From assembly GCF_017306545.1 (NCBI RefSeq), contig NZ_JAFKID010000018.1, forward strand, positions 62,001 through 126,000: a stretch of 64,000 nt of DNA. Reading direction: 5' to 3'. Made by a program: the position numbers and the translations under genes. Numbering within the stretch: position 1 is the stretch's first letter; every line of letters starts with the position of its first letter. This document shows positions 53,928-64,000 of the stretch, one piece after another. The notes beneath the pieces were generated by a model. It had not been told where the DNA came from. It saw only the letters and a list, made by a program, of their open reading frames with translations, and ran no database searches. Source of the stretch: Mesorhizobium sp. (GTDB lineage: Bacteria > Pseudomonadota > Alphaproteobacteria > Rhizobiales > Rhizobiaceae).

Positions 53928-54920
53928 TCAGCGCCGCCTTGGCCCGGTCGGGTTGCGGCCCCAGGGATTGGATTTCGGCGCGGCCGGAGATGCTTCGGGC
54001 GCGGCGTTCCCCCATGGCCCGGCAGACGTCGTTTCGTTTGCCGCGGGGCTTTCCGCCGGGGCGGGTGCGCCGCGTTCCATCTCCCGCGCCATGTCCTGCA
54101 AGGCGGCGATGCGGTTTTCGGTGCTGGGATGGGTCGAGAACAGCGAATCCATGCCTTCGCCGTGCAGCGGGTTGATGATGAACAGGTGCGCCGTCGCCGG
54201 GTTGCGCTCTGCGTCCGGGTTGCGGATCGCTTCCGCGTTGCGGGCGATCTTGTCCAGCGCGGAGGCGAGCCACAGCGGCCGTCCGGTGATCTCGGCGCCG
54301 CGCCGGTCGGCGGCGTATTCGCGCGTGCGCGACACCGCCATCTGCACGATCATCGCCGCGAAGGGCGCCACGATCATCGCCAGCAGCACGCCCAGCATGC
54401 CGGCGCCGTTGTTGTTGTTGCGGTTGCCGCCGAAGAAGAAGGCGAAATTGCCGAGCATCGAGATGGCGCCGGCCAGCGTCGCGACGATCGTCATGGTCAG
54501 CGTGTCGCGATGCTGCACATGGGCAAGCTCGTGCGCCATCACGCCCGCCACCTCTTCGTAGGACAGGCGCTGCAACAGGCCGGTGGTGGCGGCGACCGCC
54601 GCATGCTCGGGATTGCGGCCGGTGGCGAAGGCGTTCGGCTGCGGATTGTCGATCAGGTAGACGCGTGGCATCGGCAGGCCGGCGCGCTGGCTGAGATCGC
54701 GCACGATGCCGAAATATTCGGGCGCGGCCTTCTCGTCCACTTCGACGGCGCGGTTCATCGCCAGCACCATCTTGTCGGCGTTCCAGTAGGAGAACAGGTT
54801 GGTGCCGGCGGCGACGACCAGCGCGATCATCATGCCGCCCGAACCGCCGATCAGATAGCCGACGGCCATGAACAGGGCCGTCATGACGGCGAGAAGCATG
54901 GCGGTGCGCATCGTGTTCAT
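53928..54920 (-). CDS. htpX: Membrane protease HtpX
   Basis: A 330-residue zinc metalloprotease of family M48 in the inner membrane that degrades misfolded membrane proteins. The zinc motif is H-E-L-A-H in [13 protein letters not shown], with the third ligand Glu expected in [15 protein letters not shown]. Two N-terminal spans (about 6-26 and 29-50) and two more after the zinc site are visible; the Ala/Pro-rich C-terminal tail from about 285 is disordered. Upstream of rsmB on the same strand. Confidence 0.95.
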   Translation of the reverse strand: MNTMRTAMLLAVMTALFMAVGYLIGGSGGMMIALVVAAGTNLFSYWNADKMVLAMNRAVEVDEKAAPEYFGIVRDLSQRAGLPMPRVYLIDNPQPNAFATGRNPEHAAVAATTGLLQRLSYEEVAGVMAHELAHVQHRDTLTMTIVATLAGAISMLGNFAFFFGGNRNNNNGAGMLGVLLAMIVAPFAAMIVQMAVSRTREYAADRRGAEITGRPLWLASALDKIARNAEAIRNPDAERNPATAHLFIINPLHGEGMDSLFSTHPSTENRIAALQDMAREMERGAPAPAESPAANETTSAGPWGNAAPEASPAAPKSNPWGRNPTGPRRR

Positions 54921-55020
54921 CGTCTGCTCCGAATAGGCCGGCGAGGGTCGATCCCGCGCCGCCGATCGGCTATATGATGGTAAGAGATTGCGGCCGTTTC
55001 AATCCATGGAGGCAAGCGCG

Positions 55021-55242
55021 ATGAGCGGACAGGGCCACGTGCCGGAGTATCGTGTTACCGAGGTGCGGGCGAAGAAGCCGCTGACGCCCGCCGCCGAGCG
55101 TGCGTTGGCCGAGGCCGCCGCGCGGCGCGAGGCCTATCGCAAGCAGGAAGCGGTGCAGCCGAAGGAACTTGGCGGACGCGGCGGACTGGAGCCCGGCCGC
55201 TACGGCGACTGGGAGGTGAAAGGGCTGACGGCGGATTTCTGA
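55021..55242 (+). CDS. DUF1674/SDHAF4-like protein
   Basis: A 73-residue protein. The C-terminus ELGGRGGLEPGRYGDWEVKGLTADF is the DUF1674 signature shared with eukaryotic SDHAF4, an assembly factor that protects flavinated SdhA during succinate dehydrogenase maturation. An equivalent role here is plausible but no sdh gene is nearby. GGAGG is 6-7 bp upstream of the ATG at 55021. Divergent from htpX and convergent with the HAD phosphatase gene. Confidence 0.9.
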   Translation: MSGQGHVPEYRVTEVRAKKPLTPAAERALAEAAARREAYRKQEAVQPKELGGRGGLEPGRYGDWEVKGLTADF

Positions 55243-55254
55243 AGCCGGCGCCGC

Positions 55255-55917
55255 CTACCGTGAGGCCAGCGCCAGCCGGCCGCGGCCTGCCGGTTTCGCC
55301 TCGATCCCGGCATAGCCGGCGATGCTGGGGTGGCGCGTCGCCATCGGCTGCCGGTGCATGGCGCTGACCACCATTACGGCGGCGCCGGCCGCTTCGGCCG
55401 CCGCGATGCCGGCGGCGGCGTCCTCGAAGACGAGACAGTCCTCTATGGCGACGCCCAGCCTTTGCGCGCCGAGCAGGAAGCAGTCCGGTGCCGGCTTGCC
55501 CCTGGTCACGTCCTCGGCGGTCACGAGGACGGCCGGAACGGGGATGCCGGCGGCCTCCAGCCGGCGCAGCGCCAGGCGCCGCGGCGACGAGGTGACGATG
55601 GCCCAGGCCTGCTGCGGCAGCGCGCGAAGGAAGTCCACGGCGCCCTCGATCGCATGGATGCCGTCGATGTCGTCGATCTCCGCCTGCGTGACGGCCTCCG
55701 CCTCGGCGACCGGGTCGACGCCGGCCAGCGCAAGAGCGGCAATCACCTCGACACCGCGCACGCCGGCAATGGTCGGCAGGAACGTCTCCGGGTCGAGCCC
55801 GTGCTTGTTCGCCCAAGCTGTCCAGACACGCTCGCCCGGCGCGGCCGAGTTGAGCACGGTGCCATCCATGTCGAACAGGAAAGCGGAAAACTGTCGGTCT
55901 GTCGGCATGATCGTCAA
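55255..55917 (-). CDS. HAD-family phosphatase
   Basis: A 220-residue HAD hydrolase with a beta-phosphoglucomutase-like cap. Motif I is FLFDMDGTVLNSAAPGERVW (nucleophile and acid Asp), motif II is AIVTSSPR (Ser/Thr), motif III the lysine in VTRGKPAPDCFLLGAQRLG and motif IV VFEDAAAGIAAAEAAG. It probably acts on a small sugar phosphate or phosphoglycolate-like substrate. No operon partner. Confidence 0.93.
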   Translation of the reverse strand: MTIMPTDRQFSAFLFDMDGTVLNSAAPGERVWTAWANKHGLDPETFLPTIAGVRGVEVIAALALAGVDPVAEAEAVTQAEIDDIDGIHAIEGAVDFLRALPQQAWAIVTSSPRRLALRRLEAAGIPVPAVLVTAEDVTRGKPAPDCFLLGAQRLGVAIEDCLVFEDAAAGIAAAEAAGAAVMVVSAMHRQPMATRHPSIAGYAGIEAKPAGRGRLALASR

Positions 55918-56028
55918 CGCCCGGTCTGGCTGAGGAAGACCCTGTCTATAGAAGGCCGGACGTTCGCGGCCAATGGGGGCGATGCGGAACGTTGCCCCGG
56001 TCCGGCCGATTTGCCTCGACCGGCTGTT

Positions 56029-56478
56029 CTACCGGTCGATGCGCGTCGACAGGATGATCGACGACAGCGTGCGCTCGACGCCGTCCGTGGCGCCGATTTT
56101 GTCCAGCAGCGCGTCGAGGTCGCTGATCGACGGCGATTCGACGACGACGATCATGTCGAAACTGCCGCTGACGGAATGCAGCGTGCGCACCTGCGGCAGC
56201 GCGCGCAGGCTGCGCACCACCGTGTCCGCGTGCTTCGGCGTGACGGTGAGCAGCACATGCGCCCGTACCAGGCCCTGCTCGTAGGCAGCCGACAGCCTGA
56301 CTCCGTATCCGGCGATGATGCCGCGCGCCTCCAGCCGCTCGATGCGGCTCTGCACCGTGGTGCGCGATACGCCGAGCCGCCGCGCCAGCTCGGCGGTCGA
56401 TGCGCGCGCGTTCTCGCGCAGCAGGGCGATCAGCGCCTGGTCGGCATCGGTCGGCGTTTCGTAGGTCTTGTTCGTCAT
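56029..56478 (-). CDS. Lrp/AsnC-family regulator
   Basis: A 149-residue feast/famine regulator. The N-terminal helix-turn-helix is DQALIALLRENARASTAELARRLGVSRTTVQSRIERLE; the RAM ligand-binding domain follows (AHVLLTVTPKHADTVVRSLRALPQVRTLHSVSGSFDMIVVVES). It is divergent from the saccharopine-dehydrogenase-like gene, so likely controls it in response to an amino acid. The bkd operon lies about 1.5 kb away; bkd operons are often controlled by Lrp-type BkdR. Confidence 0.93.
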   Translation of the reverse strand: MTNKTYETPTDADQALIALLRENARASTAELARRLGVSRTTVQSRIERLEARGIIAGYGVRLSAAYEQGLVRAHVLLTVTPKHADTVVRSLRALPQVRTLHSVSGSFDMIVVVESPSISDLDALLDKIGATDGVERTLSSIILSTRIDR

Positions 56479-56537
56479 ATCGTCCGAAAACCCGCTTCGG
56501 AACGACGAATCGCATGCTTCCTTTCGTCAGGCAAGCT

Positions 56538-56550
56538 GCCAGAATCTGGC
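56538..56550. promoter_or_regulatory. GCCAGA-A-TCTGGC site
   Basis: A 13-bp odd-centred palindrome (GCCAGA, A, TCTGGC) 58 bp upstream of the saccharopine-dehydrogenase-like gene and between it and the lrp-type gene. The size and position fit an Lrp/AsnC operator. Inference. Confidence 0.5.
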
Positions 56551-56607
56551 TGACAGAAAGCGACCGCGGATCACCGCCGGCCGCAGAACCTTTTGAGGGA
56601 GAATGCC

Positions 56608-57711
56608 ATGAAGGAAATCGTTGTCGTCGGCGCGGGCAAGATCGGCTCGACCATCGCCGACATGCTGGCCGCCACGGGCGACTATCGCGTCACCATCGTC
56701 GACCGCTCCGCCGCCCAGCTTGCGGCGCTCGAGGTTCCCGCCGCCGTCGAGCGGCGCGAGATCGACATCGAGGCGGCCGGTGCACTGGAGGCGGTGTTGG
56801 CCGGCAAGTTCGCGGTGCTGAGCGCCGCTCCCTTCCACCTCACCACGCGCATCGCCGAAGCGGCCGCTTCCGCCGGTGTCCACTACATGGACCTGACCGA
56901 AGACGTCGCCTCGACCCGTCGTGTCAAGGAACTGGCCAAGGACGCCAAGACCGCCTTCATCCCGCAGTGCGGCCTTGCGCCGGGCTTCATCTCCATCGTC
57001 GCCAACGACCTCGCCAGCCGTTTCGACACGCTGGAGAGCGTGCGCATGCGCGTCGGCGCGCTGCCGCAGTACCCGTCCAACGCGCTGAACTACAACCTGA
57101 CCTGGAGCACGGACGGCGTCATCAACGAATATTGCGAGCCCTGCGAAGCGATCGTTGAGGGCGAGCTGGTCGAGGTGCCGCCGCTGGAGGAGCGCGAGGA
57201 GTTCTCGCTCGACGGCGTCACCTATGAGGCGTTCAACACCTCGGGCGGGCTCGGCACGCTGGCCGAGACGCTGAAGGGCAAGGTGCGCACCCTGAACTAC
57301 CGCACCATCCGCTATCCCGGCCATGCCGCGATCATGAAGGCGCTGCTTAACGACCTCGGCCTGCGCCATCGCCGCGAGGTGCTGAAGGACATCTTCGAGA
57401 GCGCGCTGCCGGCGACCATGCAGGACGTGGTCATCGTCTTCGTCACCGTGTCGGGCCGAAAGAACGGCCGCCTGTTGCAGGAGACCTATGCCAACAAGGT
57501 CTATTCGCAGCGCGTCGGCGCCTCGGTGCGCAGCGCCATCCAGATCACTACAGCGTCCGGCATCTGCGCGGTGCTCGACATGCTGGCCGACGGCAGCCTG
57601 CCGGCCAAGGGTTTTGTCAGGCAGGAAGACATCGCGCTCGACACCTTCCTCGCCAACCGCTTCGGCCGCGCCTATGCGCAGCACGAGGGCCTGACCCGGC
57701 TGGCAAGCTGA
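56608..57711 (+). CDS. Saccharopine dehydrogenase-family protein
   Basis: A 367-residue protein with the saccharopine dehydrogenase N-terminal NAD(P)-binding fold (VVVGAGKIGSTIADMLAATGDYRVTIVDRS) and the matching C-terminal domain (PQYPSNALNYNLTWSTDGVINEY, TSGGLGTLAETLKGKV). Members include lysine-degradation enzymes and carboxynorspermidine dehydrogenase-like proteins, so the substrate needs data; divergence from an Lrp-type regulator suggests amino-acid catabolism. AGGGAG precedes the ATG at 56608. Confidence 0.88.
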   Translation: MKEIVVVGAGKIGSTIADMLAATGDYRVTIVDRSAAQLAALEVPAAVERREIDIEAAGALEAVLAGKFAVLSAAPFHLTTRIAEAAASAGVHYMDLTEDVASTRRVKELAKDAKTAFIPQCGLAPGFISIVANDLASRFDTLESVRMRVGALPQYPSNALNYNLTWSTDGVINEYCEPCEAIVEGELVEVPPLEEREEFSLDGVTYEAFNTSGGLGTLAETLKGKVRTLNYRTIRYPGHAAIMKALLNDLGLRHRREVLKDIFESALPATMQDVVIVFVTVSGRKNGRLLQETYANKVYSQRVGASVRSAIQITTASGICAVLDMLADGSLPAKGFVRQEDIALDTFLANRFGRAYAQHEGLTRLAS

Positions 57712-57715
57712 ACCT

Positions 57716-57859
57716 TCCCCCTCCCCCTTGAGGGGAGGGTGGCCCGAAGGGCCGGGAGGGGTCGCCGCGGCCGTGCGCCGACCTCGTTTCGCGTCGGAGA
57801 GGTTGAGATGACCCCTCCCGCCTCGCTCTGCTCGGCACCCTCCCCTCAAGGGGGAGGGA
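57716..57859. repeat. REPIN-like inverted pair at two 3' ends
   Basis: The left arm (57714-57739, CCCTCCCCCTTGAGGGGAGG) and right arm (57837-57859, ACCCTCCCCTCAAGGGGGAG) are inverted copies, with a further mirrored GGGAGGGGTC/GACCCCTCCC pair inside. It lies between the convergent stops of the saccharopine-dehydrogenase-like gene (57711) and lpd (57867), and can act as terminator for both. Confidence 0.8.
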
Positions 57860-57866
57860 TCGCGCC

Positions 57867-59264
57867 TCAAATGTGCAGCGCGTGGCCCAGCGTCCTCAGC
57901 GCCGCTTCGGCGAACGCCTCGCTCTCAGTCGGATGGGCATGGATGGTGCCGGCGATATCCTCCAGCCTGGCACCCATCTCGACGGCGAGCGAGAACGCCG
58001 CCGACAGTTCCGACACGCCGGTGCCGACCGCCTGCACGCCCAGCACCAGATGGTTGTCGGCGCGCGCGACGACGCGCACGAAGCCGTCCTCGCCCTGCAA
58101 GGTCATGGCGCGGCCGTTGGCGGCGAAGGGGAACAGGCCGGTTTTCGTCTCGATGTTTCGGGCCTTGGCTTCTTCCGGCGACAGGCCGACCGAGACGATC
58201 TCGGGATCGGTGAAGCAGACGGCGGGCATGGCGCGCTTGTCCCAGCTGCGCTTATGACCGGCGACGATCTCTGCCACCATCTCGCCCTGCGCCATGGCGC
58301 GGTGCGCCAGCATCGGTTCGCCGGTGACGTCGCCGATGGCGTAGACGCCGCGCATCGATGTGCGGCACTGGTCGTAGATGCGGATGAATTTTTTCTCCAT
58401 GACGAGGTCGATCTGGTCGAGGCCCCAGCCTTCGGTGACCGGTTTTCTGCCGACGGTGACGAGCACTTTGTCAGCGGCGATTGTCTTCTCCGTGCCGTCC
58501 GCCGTCTCGACCAGCAGCGCGTCGCCTTTCTTCGACAGACCCTTCGCCTTGGCGCCCGTGAGCACCTCGACGCCGAGCGCCGCCAGCCGTTTCGACACCG
58601 GTCGCGTCAGTTCGGCGTCGTATTGCGCCAGAATGCGCGGCAGCGCCTCGACCACAGTCACCTTCGAGCCCATCTTGGCGAAGGCGGTGCCGAGTTCGAG
58701 CCCGATATAGCCGCCGCCGACCACCGCCAGCCGTTCCGGCACATGCGGCAGCGACAGCGCCTCGGTGGAGGAAATCACCGGACCGCCGAAGGGCAGGAAG
58801 GGCAGTTCGACCGGTGCCGAACCGGTGGCGATGACGACCGTCTCGGCCCTGATGACCTGTTCGCCGGTCTCGGTTTCCACCGTGACGGTCTTGCCGTCGC
58901 GGAACGTCGCCCAGCCCTGGACGTATTTGACCTTGGCCTTCTTCAGCAGGCCGGCGACGCCGCTGTTGAGCCGGCTTACGATGCCGTCCTTCCAGCCGAC
59001 CGTCTTGGCGAAATCGAGCTTGGGCGCCGTGGCCGAAATGCCGAGCGGGTTGTTGCCGGCGGCCGCGTGCAGCGCCTTCTCGAATTCTTCCGCCGCATGG
59101 ATCAGCGCCTTGGAGGGAATGCAGCCGACATTGAGGCAGGTGCCGCCCGGCCGGCCTGCCTCGACAATGACGGTGTCCAGCCCGAGCTGGCCGGCGCGGA
59201 TGGCGCACACATAGCCGCCCGGACCGGCACCGATAACGAGCAGCTTGCAGGAGATTTCTTTCAT
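57867..59264 (-). CDS. lpd: Dihydrolipoyl dehydrogenase (E3) of the bkd complex
   Basis: A 465-residue flavoprotein that reoxidises lipoyl groups of the E2 with NAD+. The redox disulfide is C43/C48 in GGTCLNVGCIPSK; FAD fold IGAGPGGYVCAIRAG, NAD fold VVGGGYIGLELGTAF, and the C-terminal His-Glu pair in HAHPTESEAFAEAAL. It is the last gene of bkdA1-bkdA2-bkdB-lpd and so probably a dedicated E3. A REPIN-like pair separates it from bkdB. Confidence 0.96.
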   Translation of the reverse strand: MKEISCKLLVIGAGPGGYVCAIRAGQLGLDTVIVEAGRPGGTCLNVGCIPSKALIHAAEEFEKALHAAAGNNPLGISATAPKLDFAKTVGWKDGIVSRLNSGVAGLLKKAKVKYVQGWATFRDGKTVTVETETGEQVIRAETVVIATGSAPVELPFLPFGGPVISSTEALSLPHVPERLAVVGGGYIGLELGTAFAKMGSKVTVVEALPRILAQYDAELTRPVSKRLAALGVEVLTGAKAKGLSKKGDALLVETADGTEKTIAADKVLVTVGRKPVTEGWGLDQIDLVMEKKFIRIYDQCRTSMRGVYAIGDVTGEPMLAHRAMAQGEMVAEIVAGHKRSWDKRAMPAVCFTDPEIVSVGLSPEEAKARNIETKTGLFPFAANGRAMTLQGEDGFVRVVARADNHLVLGVQAVGTGVSELSAAFSLAVEMGARLEDIAGTIHAHPTESEAFAEAALRTLGHALHI

Positions 59265-59330
59265 GCGACGTCTCCCGTGACGGCCGTAAACTTTGTTTCG
59301 TCGGCGCCGCCCCTCATCCGGCTGCCGCCA

Positions 59331-59452
59331 CCTTCTCCCCGTAAACGGGGAGAAGAACGCCCTTGCCCGCCTACCTCCTTGTCCCGCAACGCCTGCAATT
59401 GGCGAAGCCCGGGCGGCCGTCTTCTCTCTCCCCGTTTACGGGGAGAGATGTC
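59331..59452. repeat. Inverted palindrome pair between bkdB and lpd
   Basis: CCTTCTCCCCGTAAACGGGG at 59331-59350 is a hairpin, and its inverted partner CTCTCCCCGTTTACGGGGAG is at 59427-59446. The flanks also mirror (GGCGCCGCCCCTCATCCGGC near 59305-59325 with GTGAGGGGCGGCGC near 59468-59481). It lies in the 250-bp gap between bkdB and lpd, within the operon. Confidence 0.8.
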
Positions 59453-59514
59453 CGGCAGAGCAGTGAGGGGCGGCGCAACCGCTGGAGAGACAGGCAATTC
59501 GCTAGACATCGCAC

Positions 59515-60939
59515 TCAATCCACGAAAATCAGCGCCGGCGTCTCCATGAGAGCCTTGATGCGCTGGATGAAGACCGCTGCATCCCAGCCGTCGATGACGC
59601 GGTGGTCGAAGGACGACGACAGGTTCATCATCTTGCGCGGGATGAACTGCGTGCCGTCCCACACCGGCCGCACCATCATCTTGTTGACGCCGACGATGGC
59701 GACTTCCGGGTGGTTGATGACCGGCGTCGTCACCACGCCGCCCATGGCGCCGAGCGAGGTGATGGTGATGGTCGAACCGGAAAGCTCCTCGCGTGTGGCA
59801 AGGCCGGCCTTGGCGGCTTCCGCCAGCCGGTTCACCTCGACGGCGCAGCCCCACAGGTCCAGCGCCTCGGCGTGATGGATCACCGGCACCACCAGCCCGG
59901 CCGGCGTCTGCGCGGCAATGCCGATATGGACGCCGCCATGCTGGTGGATGACGCCGGCCTCGTCGTCGAACAGGGAATTCAATTGCGGCTGCTCGGCGAT
60001 CGCCTTCACCATGGCGCGCATCAGGAAGGGCAGCAGCGTCAGCTTCGGCCTTTCCACCCCCTTGGCGGCGCGCTTTTCCTTGTTGAGCGCGGCGCGCAGG
60101 TCTTCAAGTGCCGTGACATCGACCTCCTCGACATAGGTGATGTGCGGGATGCGGGACTTGGCGATCCGCATCTTCTCGGCGATCTTGCGCCGGAGCCCGA
60201 CGACCTTGATCTCCTCGACGGCATCGTTGCGCGCGAGGCCGCCGCCGGTGGCAGGTGCCGTCTGCGGCCCGTGGGCGAAGAAGCCGTCGAGGTCCTCATG
60301 CGTAATGCGGCCGGCAGGGCCGCTGCCCGTGACCTGGCGCAAGTCGATGCCGGCCTCTTTCGCCCGGAGCCGAACGGCGGGCGAGGCCAGCGGCCTTTCG
60401 CCTTCGGGGCGGAGAGAGGTGATCGGGCGCGCTACTCTGTGAGGTATGGGCGCGGCGCTACCCCCACCCCTAACCCCTCCCCTCAGGGGGGAGGGGGATT
60501 CTGTCGGCGATATACTCCGGTCCAAATCTTCCCAGCGTGATGGCGATGCTTCGGACTTGGCAGAGGCTTTGGATGTCGAAGCGTGTTCCCCTCCCCCTTG
60601 AGGGGAGGGGTCAGGGGTGGGGGTATCTTTCGCGCTGACGGCAGGCTTGGCTTCCGCCCTCGCCGGCGCAGCATCGCCCTCCTTCACATTCCCGTCGCCA
60701 GCCACTTTCAGCCGCACGATGGGCGAGCCGACGGACACCGTGTCGCCGATCTCGGCGCCCAGCCACAGCACCTCGCCGTCGACCGGCGAGGGGATTTCCA
60801 CGGTCGCCTTGTCGGTCATGACGGCGGCCAGCATCTGGTCCTCGCGCACAAGGTCGCCGACCTTCACATGCCATTCGACCAGTTCGGCCTCGGCGACGCC
60901 TTCGCCGACATCCGGAAGCTTGATGACGTGCTCGCCCAT
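59515..60939 (-). CDS. bkdB: Branched-chain 2-oxoacid dehydrogenase E2, with repeat-derived linker
   Basis: A 474-residue dihydrolipoyl acyltransferase. The N-terminal lipoyl domain (about 1-80) carries lipoyl-lysine K44 in MTDKATVEIPSP; the peripheral-subunit-binding domain is at about 186-221 (VRLRAKEAGIDLRQVTGSGP); the catalytic core ends with DHRVIDG (H446, D450). The linker is odd: residues 106-160 are encoded by a 165-bp inverted repeat (60460-60624) and read TPTPDPSPQGGGEH at one end and PSPLRGGVRGGG at the other. The frame is intact. Start 2 bp after bkdA2. Confidence 0.95.
   Translation of the reverse strand: MGEHVIKLPDVGEGVAEAELVEWHVKVGDLVREDQMLAAVMTDKATVEIPSPVDGEVLWLGAEIGDTVSVGSPIVRLKVAGDGNVKEGDAAPARAEAKPAVSAKDTPTPDPSPQGGGEHASTSKASAKSEASPSRWEDLDRSISPTESPSPLRGGVRGGGSAAPIPHRVARPITSLRPEGERPLASPAVRLRAKEAGIDLRQVTGSGPAGRITHEDLDGFFAHGPQTAPATGGGLARNDAVEEIKVVGLRRKIAEKMRIAKSRIPHITYVEEVDVTALEDLRAALNKEKRAAKGVERPKLTLLPFLMRAMVKAIAEQPQLNSLFDDEAGVIHQHGGVHIGIAAQTPAGLVVPVIHHAEALDLWGCAVEVNRLAEAAKAGLATREELSGSTITITSLGAMGGVVTTPVINHPEVAIVGVNKMMVRPVWDGTQFIPRKMMNLSSSFDHRVIDGWDAAVFIQRIKALMETPALIFVD
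60460..60624. repeat. REPIN-like pair inside the bkdB coding sequence
   Basis: ACCCCCACCCCTAACCCCTC (60460 on) through GGGGGAGGGGGA and, about 90 bp later, TCCCCTCCCCCTTGAGGGGA (60587 on) through GGGGTCAGGGGTGGGGGT are inverted copies of the unit at 53695-53832. The element is exactly 165 bp (55 codons), contains no stop in the bkdB frame and is placed between the lipoyl and subunit-binding domains. Confidence 0.9.
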
Positions 60940-60942
60940 CGC

Positions 60943-61956
60943 TCAGGCCTCCATGGTCTCAATAAGCGCCCGGCCGACGCGCGCGGGGCCGGGGAAATAG
61001 TCCCATTCCTGCGCATGCGGATAGGGCGTGTCCCAGCCGGCGACGCGCGCCACCGGCGCCTCCAGATGGTAGAAGCAATGCTCCTGCACGAGCGCCGCCA
61101 GCTCGGCACCGAAGCCGGAGGTCATCGTCGCCTCATGCACGACGACGCAGCGGCCGGTCTTTTTCACCGAGGCGACGATGGCGTCGAGGTCGAGCGGCAG
61201 CAGCGTCCTGAGGTCGATCACCTCGGCGTCGATGCCGGTTTCCTCCGCCGCGGCCTGCGCGACATAGACCATGGTGCCGTAGGCCAGCACGGTGACGGCA
61301 GAGCCTGGCCGCCGCACCGCCGCCTTGCCGAGCGGCACGGTGTAGTGGCCGTCCGGCACCTCGCCGAGTTCATGCTTGGACCATGCGGTCACCGGCCGTT
61401 CGTGATGGCCGTCGAAGGGGCCGTTGTAGAGCCGCTTGGGTTCGAGGAAGATCACCGGGTCGGGGTCCTCTATCGCCGCGATCAGCAGGCCCTTTGCGTC
61501 GTGGGGGTTGGACGGCACCACCGTCTTGAGGCCGGAAACGTGGGTGAACAGCGCCTCCGGGCTCTGGCTGTGCGTCTGGCCGCCGAAGATGCCGCCGCCG
61601 GTCGGCATGCGCACCACGATGGGGCAGGTGAAGTCACCGTTAGAACGATAACGGATACGGGCAGCTTCCTGTGTGAGCTGGTCGTAGGCAGGATACATGT
61701 AGTCGGCGAACTGGATTTCCACGCAGGGCCTCAGCCCGTAGGCGGCCATGCCGATAGCGGTTCCGACGATGCCGCTCTCGTTGATCGGCGCGTCGAAGCA
61801 GCGGCTCTTGCCGTATTTCGCCTGCAAGCCTTGCGTGCAGCGGAAGACGCCGCCGAAGAAGCCGACGTCTTCGCCGAACACCACCACCTTCTCGTCGCGC
61901 CCCATGGACACGTCCATGGCGTCGCGGATGGCCTCGATCATGGTCTTGCGGGGCAT
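60943..61956 (-). CDS. bkdA2: 2-oxoisovalerate dehydrogenase E1 beta
   Basis: The 337-residue E1 beta subunit of the branched-chain 2-oxoacid dehydrogenase, which with E1 alpha decarboxylates 2-oxoisovalerate, 2-oxoisocaproate and 2-oxomethylvalerate using thiamine diphosphate. GEDVGFFGGVFRCTQGL, the FDAPINESGIVGTAIGMA segment and FADYMYPAYDQLTQEAARIRYRSNG are typical. Start at 61956 (MPRKTMIEAIRDAMD). It leaves a 247-bp gap to bkdA1 filled with palindromic repeats and only 3 bp to bkdB. Confidence 0.97.
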   Translation of the reverse strand: MPRKTMIEAIRDAMDVSMGRDEKVVVFGEDVGFFGGVFRCTQGLQAKYGKSRCFDAPINESGIVGTAIGMAAYGLRPCVEIQFADYMYPAYDQLTQEAARIRYRSNGDFTCPIVVRMPTGGGIFGGQTHSQSPEALFTHVSGLKTVVPSNPHDAKGLLIAAIEDPDPVIFLEPKRLYNGPFDGHHERPVTAWSKHELGEVPDGHYTVPLGKAAVRRPGSAVTVLAYGTMVYVAQAAAEETGIDAEVIDLRTLLPLDLDAIVASVKKTGRCVVVHEATMTSGFGAELAALVQEHCFYHLEAPVARVAGWDTPYPHAQEWDYFPGPARVGRALIETMEA

Positions 61957-61984
61957 TATTGGGCTCCAACGGACGTGAGAGCGT

Positions 61985-62176
61985 CCTTCTCCCCGTTTAC
62001 GGGGAGAAGATGCCGGCAGGCAGATGAGGGGCGGCGCGAAAGCCGCCAATGCTGGCGCTGCCCCTCATCCGTCCCTTCGTGACACCGGCCTTCGGCGTTC
62101 GAAACTCGAAAAGCCAAGCAATTGGCTTTTCGTCTGCTACGCAGACCGTTTCTCACCCCCGTAGACGGGGAGAAGG
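61985..62176. repeat. Composite palindromes between bkdA1 and bkdA2
   Basis: A CTTCTCCCC-GTTTAC-GGGGAGAAG hairpin (61985-62009) with the tail ATGCCGGCAGGCAGATGAGG, an inverted partner starting CTGCCCCTCATCC near 62059, then the AAAAGCC double palindrome (GAAAAGCCAAGCAATTGGCT at 62108, GTCTGC-TAC-GCAGAC at 62132-62146) and a CCCCCGTAGACGGGGAGAAG unit ending near 62176. It fills most of the gap inside the operon. Confidence 0.8.
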
Positions 62177-62203
62177 AAGTGCGTGCGTCGGCGCCCGTCA
62201 TCG

Positions 62204-64000
<1,797 letters not shown>

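Noticed and set aside
56029-56478. Naming the Lrp-type gene bkdR
   Set aside because: It is divergent from the saccharopine-dehydrogenase-like gene and 1.4 kb from the bkd 3' end; control of bkd is only a possibility.

Overview
The window is a GC-rich chromosomal segment from an alphaproteobacterium of the order Hyphomicrobiales, most likely a Mesorhizobium-like Phyllobacteriaceae member. This rests on gene content and order: hemC-hemD-mitofilin-hemY divergent from tsaD-gpsA, purH-heparinase-rsmB-htpX, the 180-kDa type NAD glutamate dehydrogenase, a CenR-like regulator, and dense short palindromic repeats between genes. I see no rRNA, tRNA, insertion sequence, prophage or CRISPR array. Sixty complete protein genes and one partial gene (holA, cut by the right edge) are supported.

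Layout. 1-12.7 kb: a secreted protein, ppa, a GNAT enzyme, a LemA/TPM envelope trio, pdxY-DUF429, a beta carbonic anhydrase, an M3 oligopeptidase, a TetR repressor divergent from its likely MFS target across a perfect inverted-repeat operator, and a second MFS carrier. 12.7-13.6 kb: a gene-free mosaic of palindromes. 13.6-21.5 kb: NAD-glutamate dehydrogenase, an AhpD-like protein, LysE and EamA exporters and a vapBC toxin-antitoxin pair. 21.5-29 kb: typA/bipA, an ETF-methylase-like gene, a GcvA-like LysR regulator divergent from a DUF1127-like gene, an L,D-transpeptidase, a CenR-like response regulator with a stand-alone cNMP-binding protein, and xthA. 29-39 kb: lolA (Tat-like signal), ftsK (candidate CtrA site upstream), an Arg-rich Tat-signal protein, glnK-amtB with a sigma-54-like promoter, tesB, a ubiquinone hydroxylase and an M24 peptidase. 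39-50 kb: a glutamine amidotransferase, a TerB protein, the heme/mitofilin operon, tsaD-gpsA-yciI-EVE and purH. 50-57.7 kb: a heparinase-like protein (TTG start), rsmB, htpX, an SDHAF4-like factor, a HAD phosphatase and an Lrp regulator divergent from a saccharopine-dehydrogenase-like gene. 57.7-63.4 kb: a branched-chain 2-oxoacid dehydrogenase operon (bkdA1-bkdA2-bkdB-lpd). The start of holA follows.

The genes are mostly housekeeping: central nitrogen assimilation (glnK-amtB, glutamate dehydrogenase), heme and tRNA modification, cell-envelope upkeep and branched-chain amino-acid catabolism. The most unusual signal is the repeat landscape. Paired inverted palindromes (REPIN-like doublets) sit at many gene ends and cluster around the bkd operon. 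One 165-bp doublet lies inside bkdB and is translated in frame as 55 extra residues of the E2 inter-domain linker. I found no large uncharacterised multigene system; the in-frame repeat and several operator-like palindromes are the best leads.
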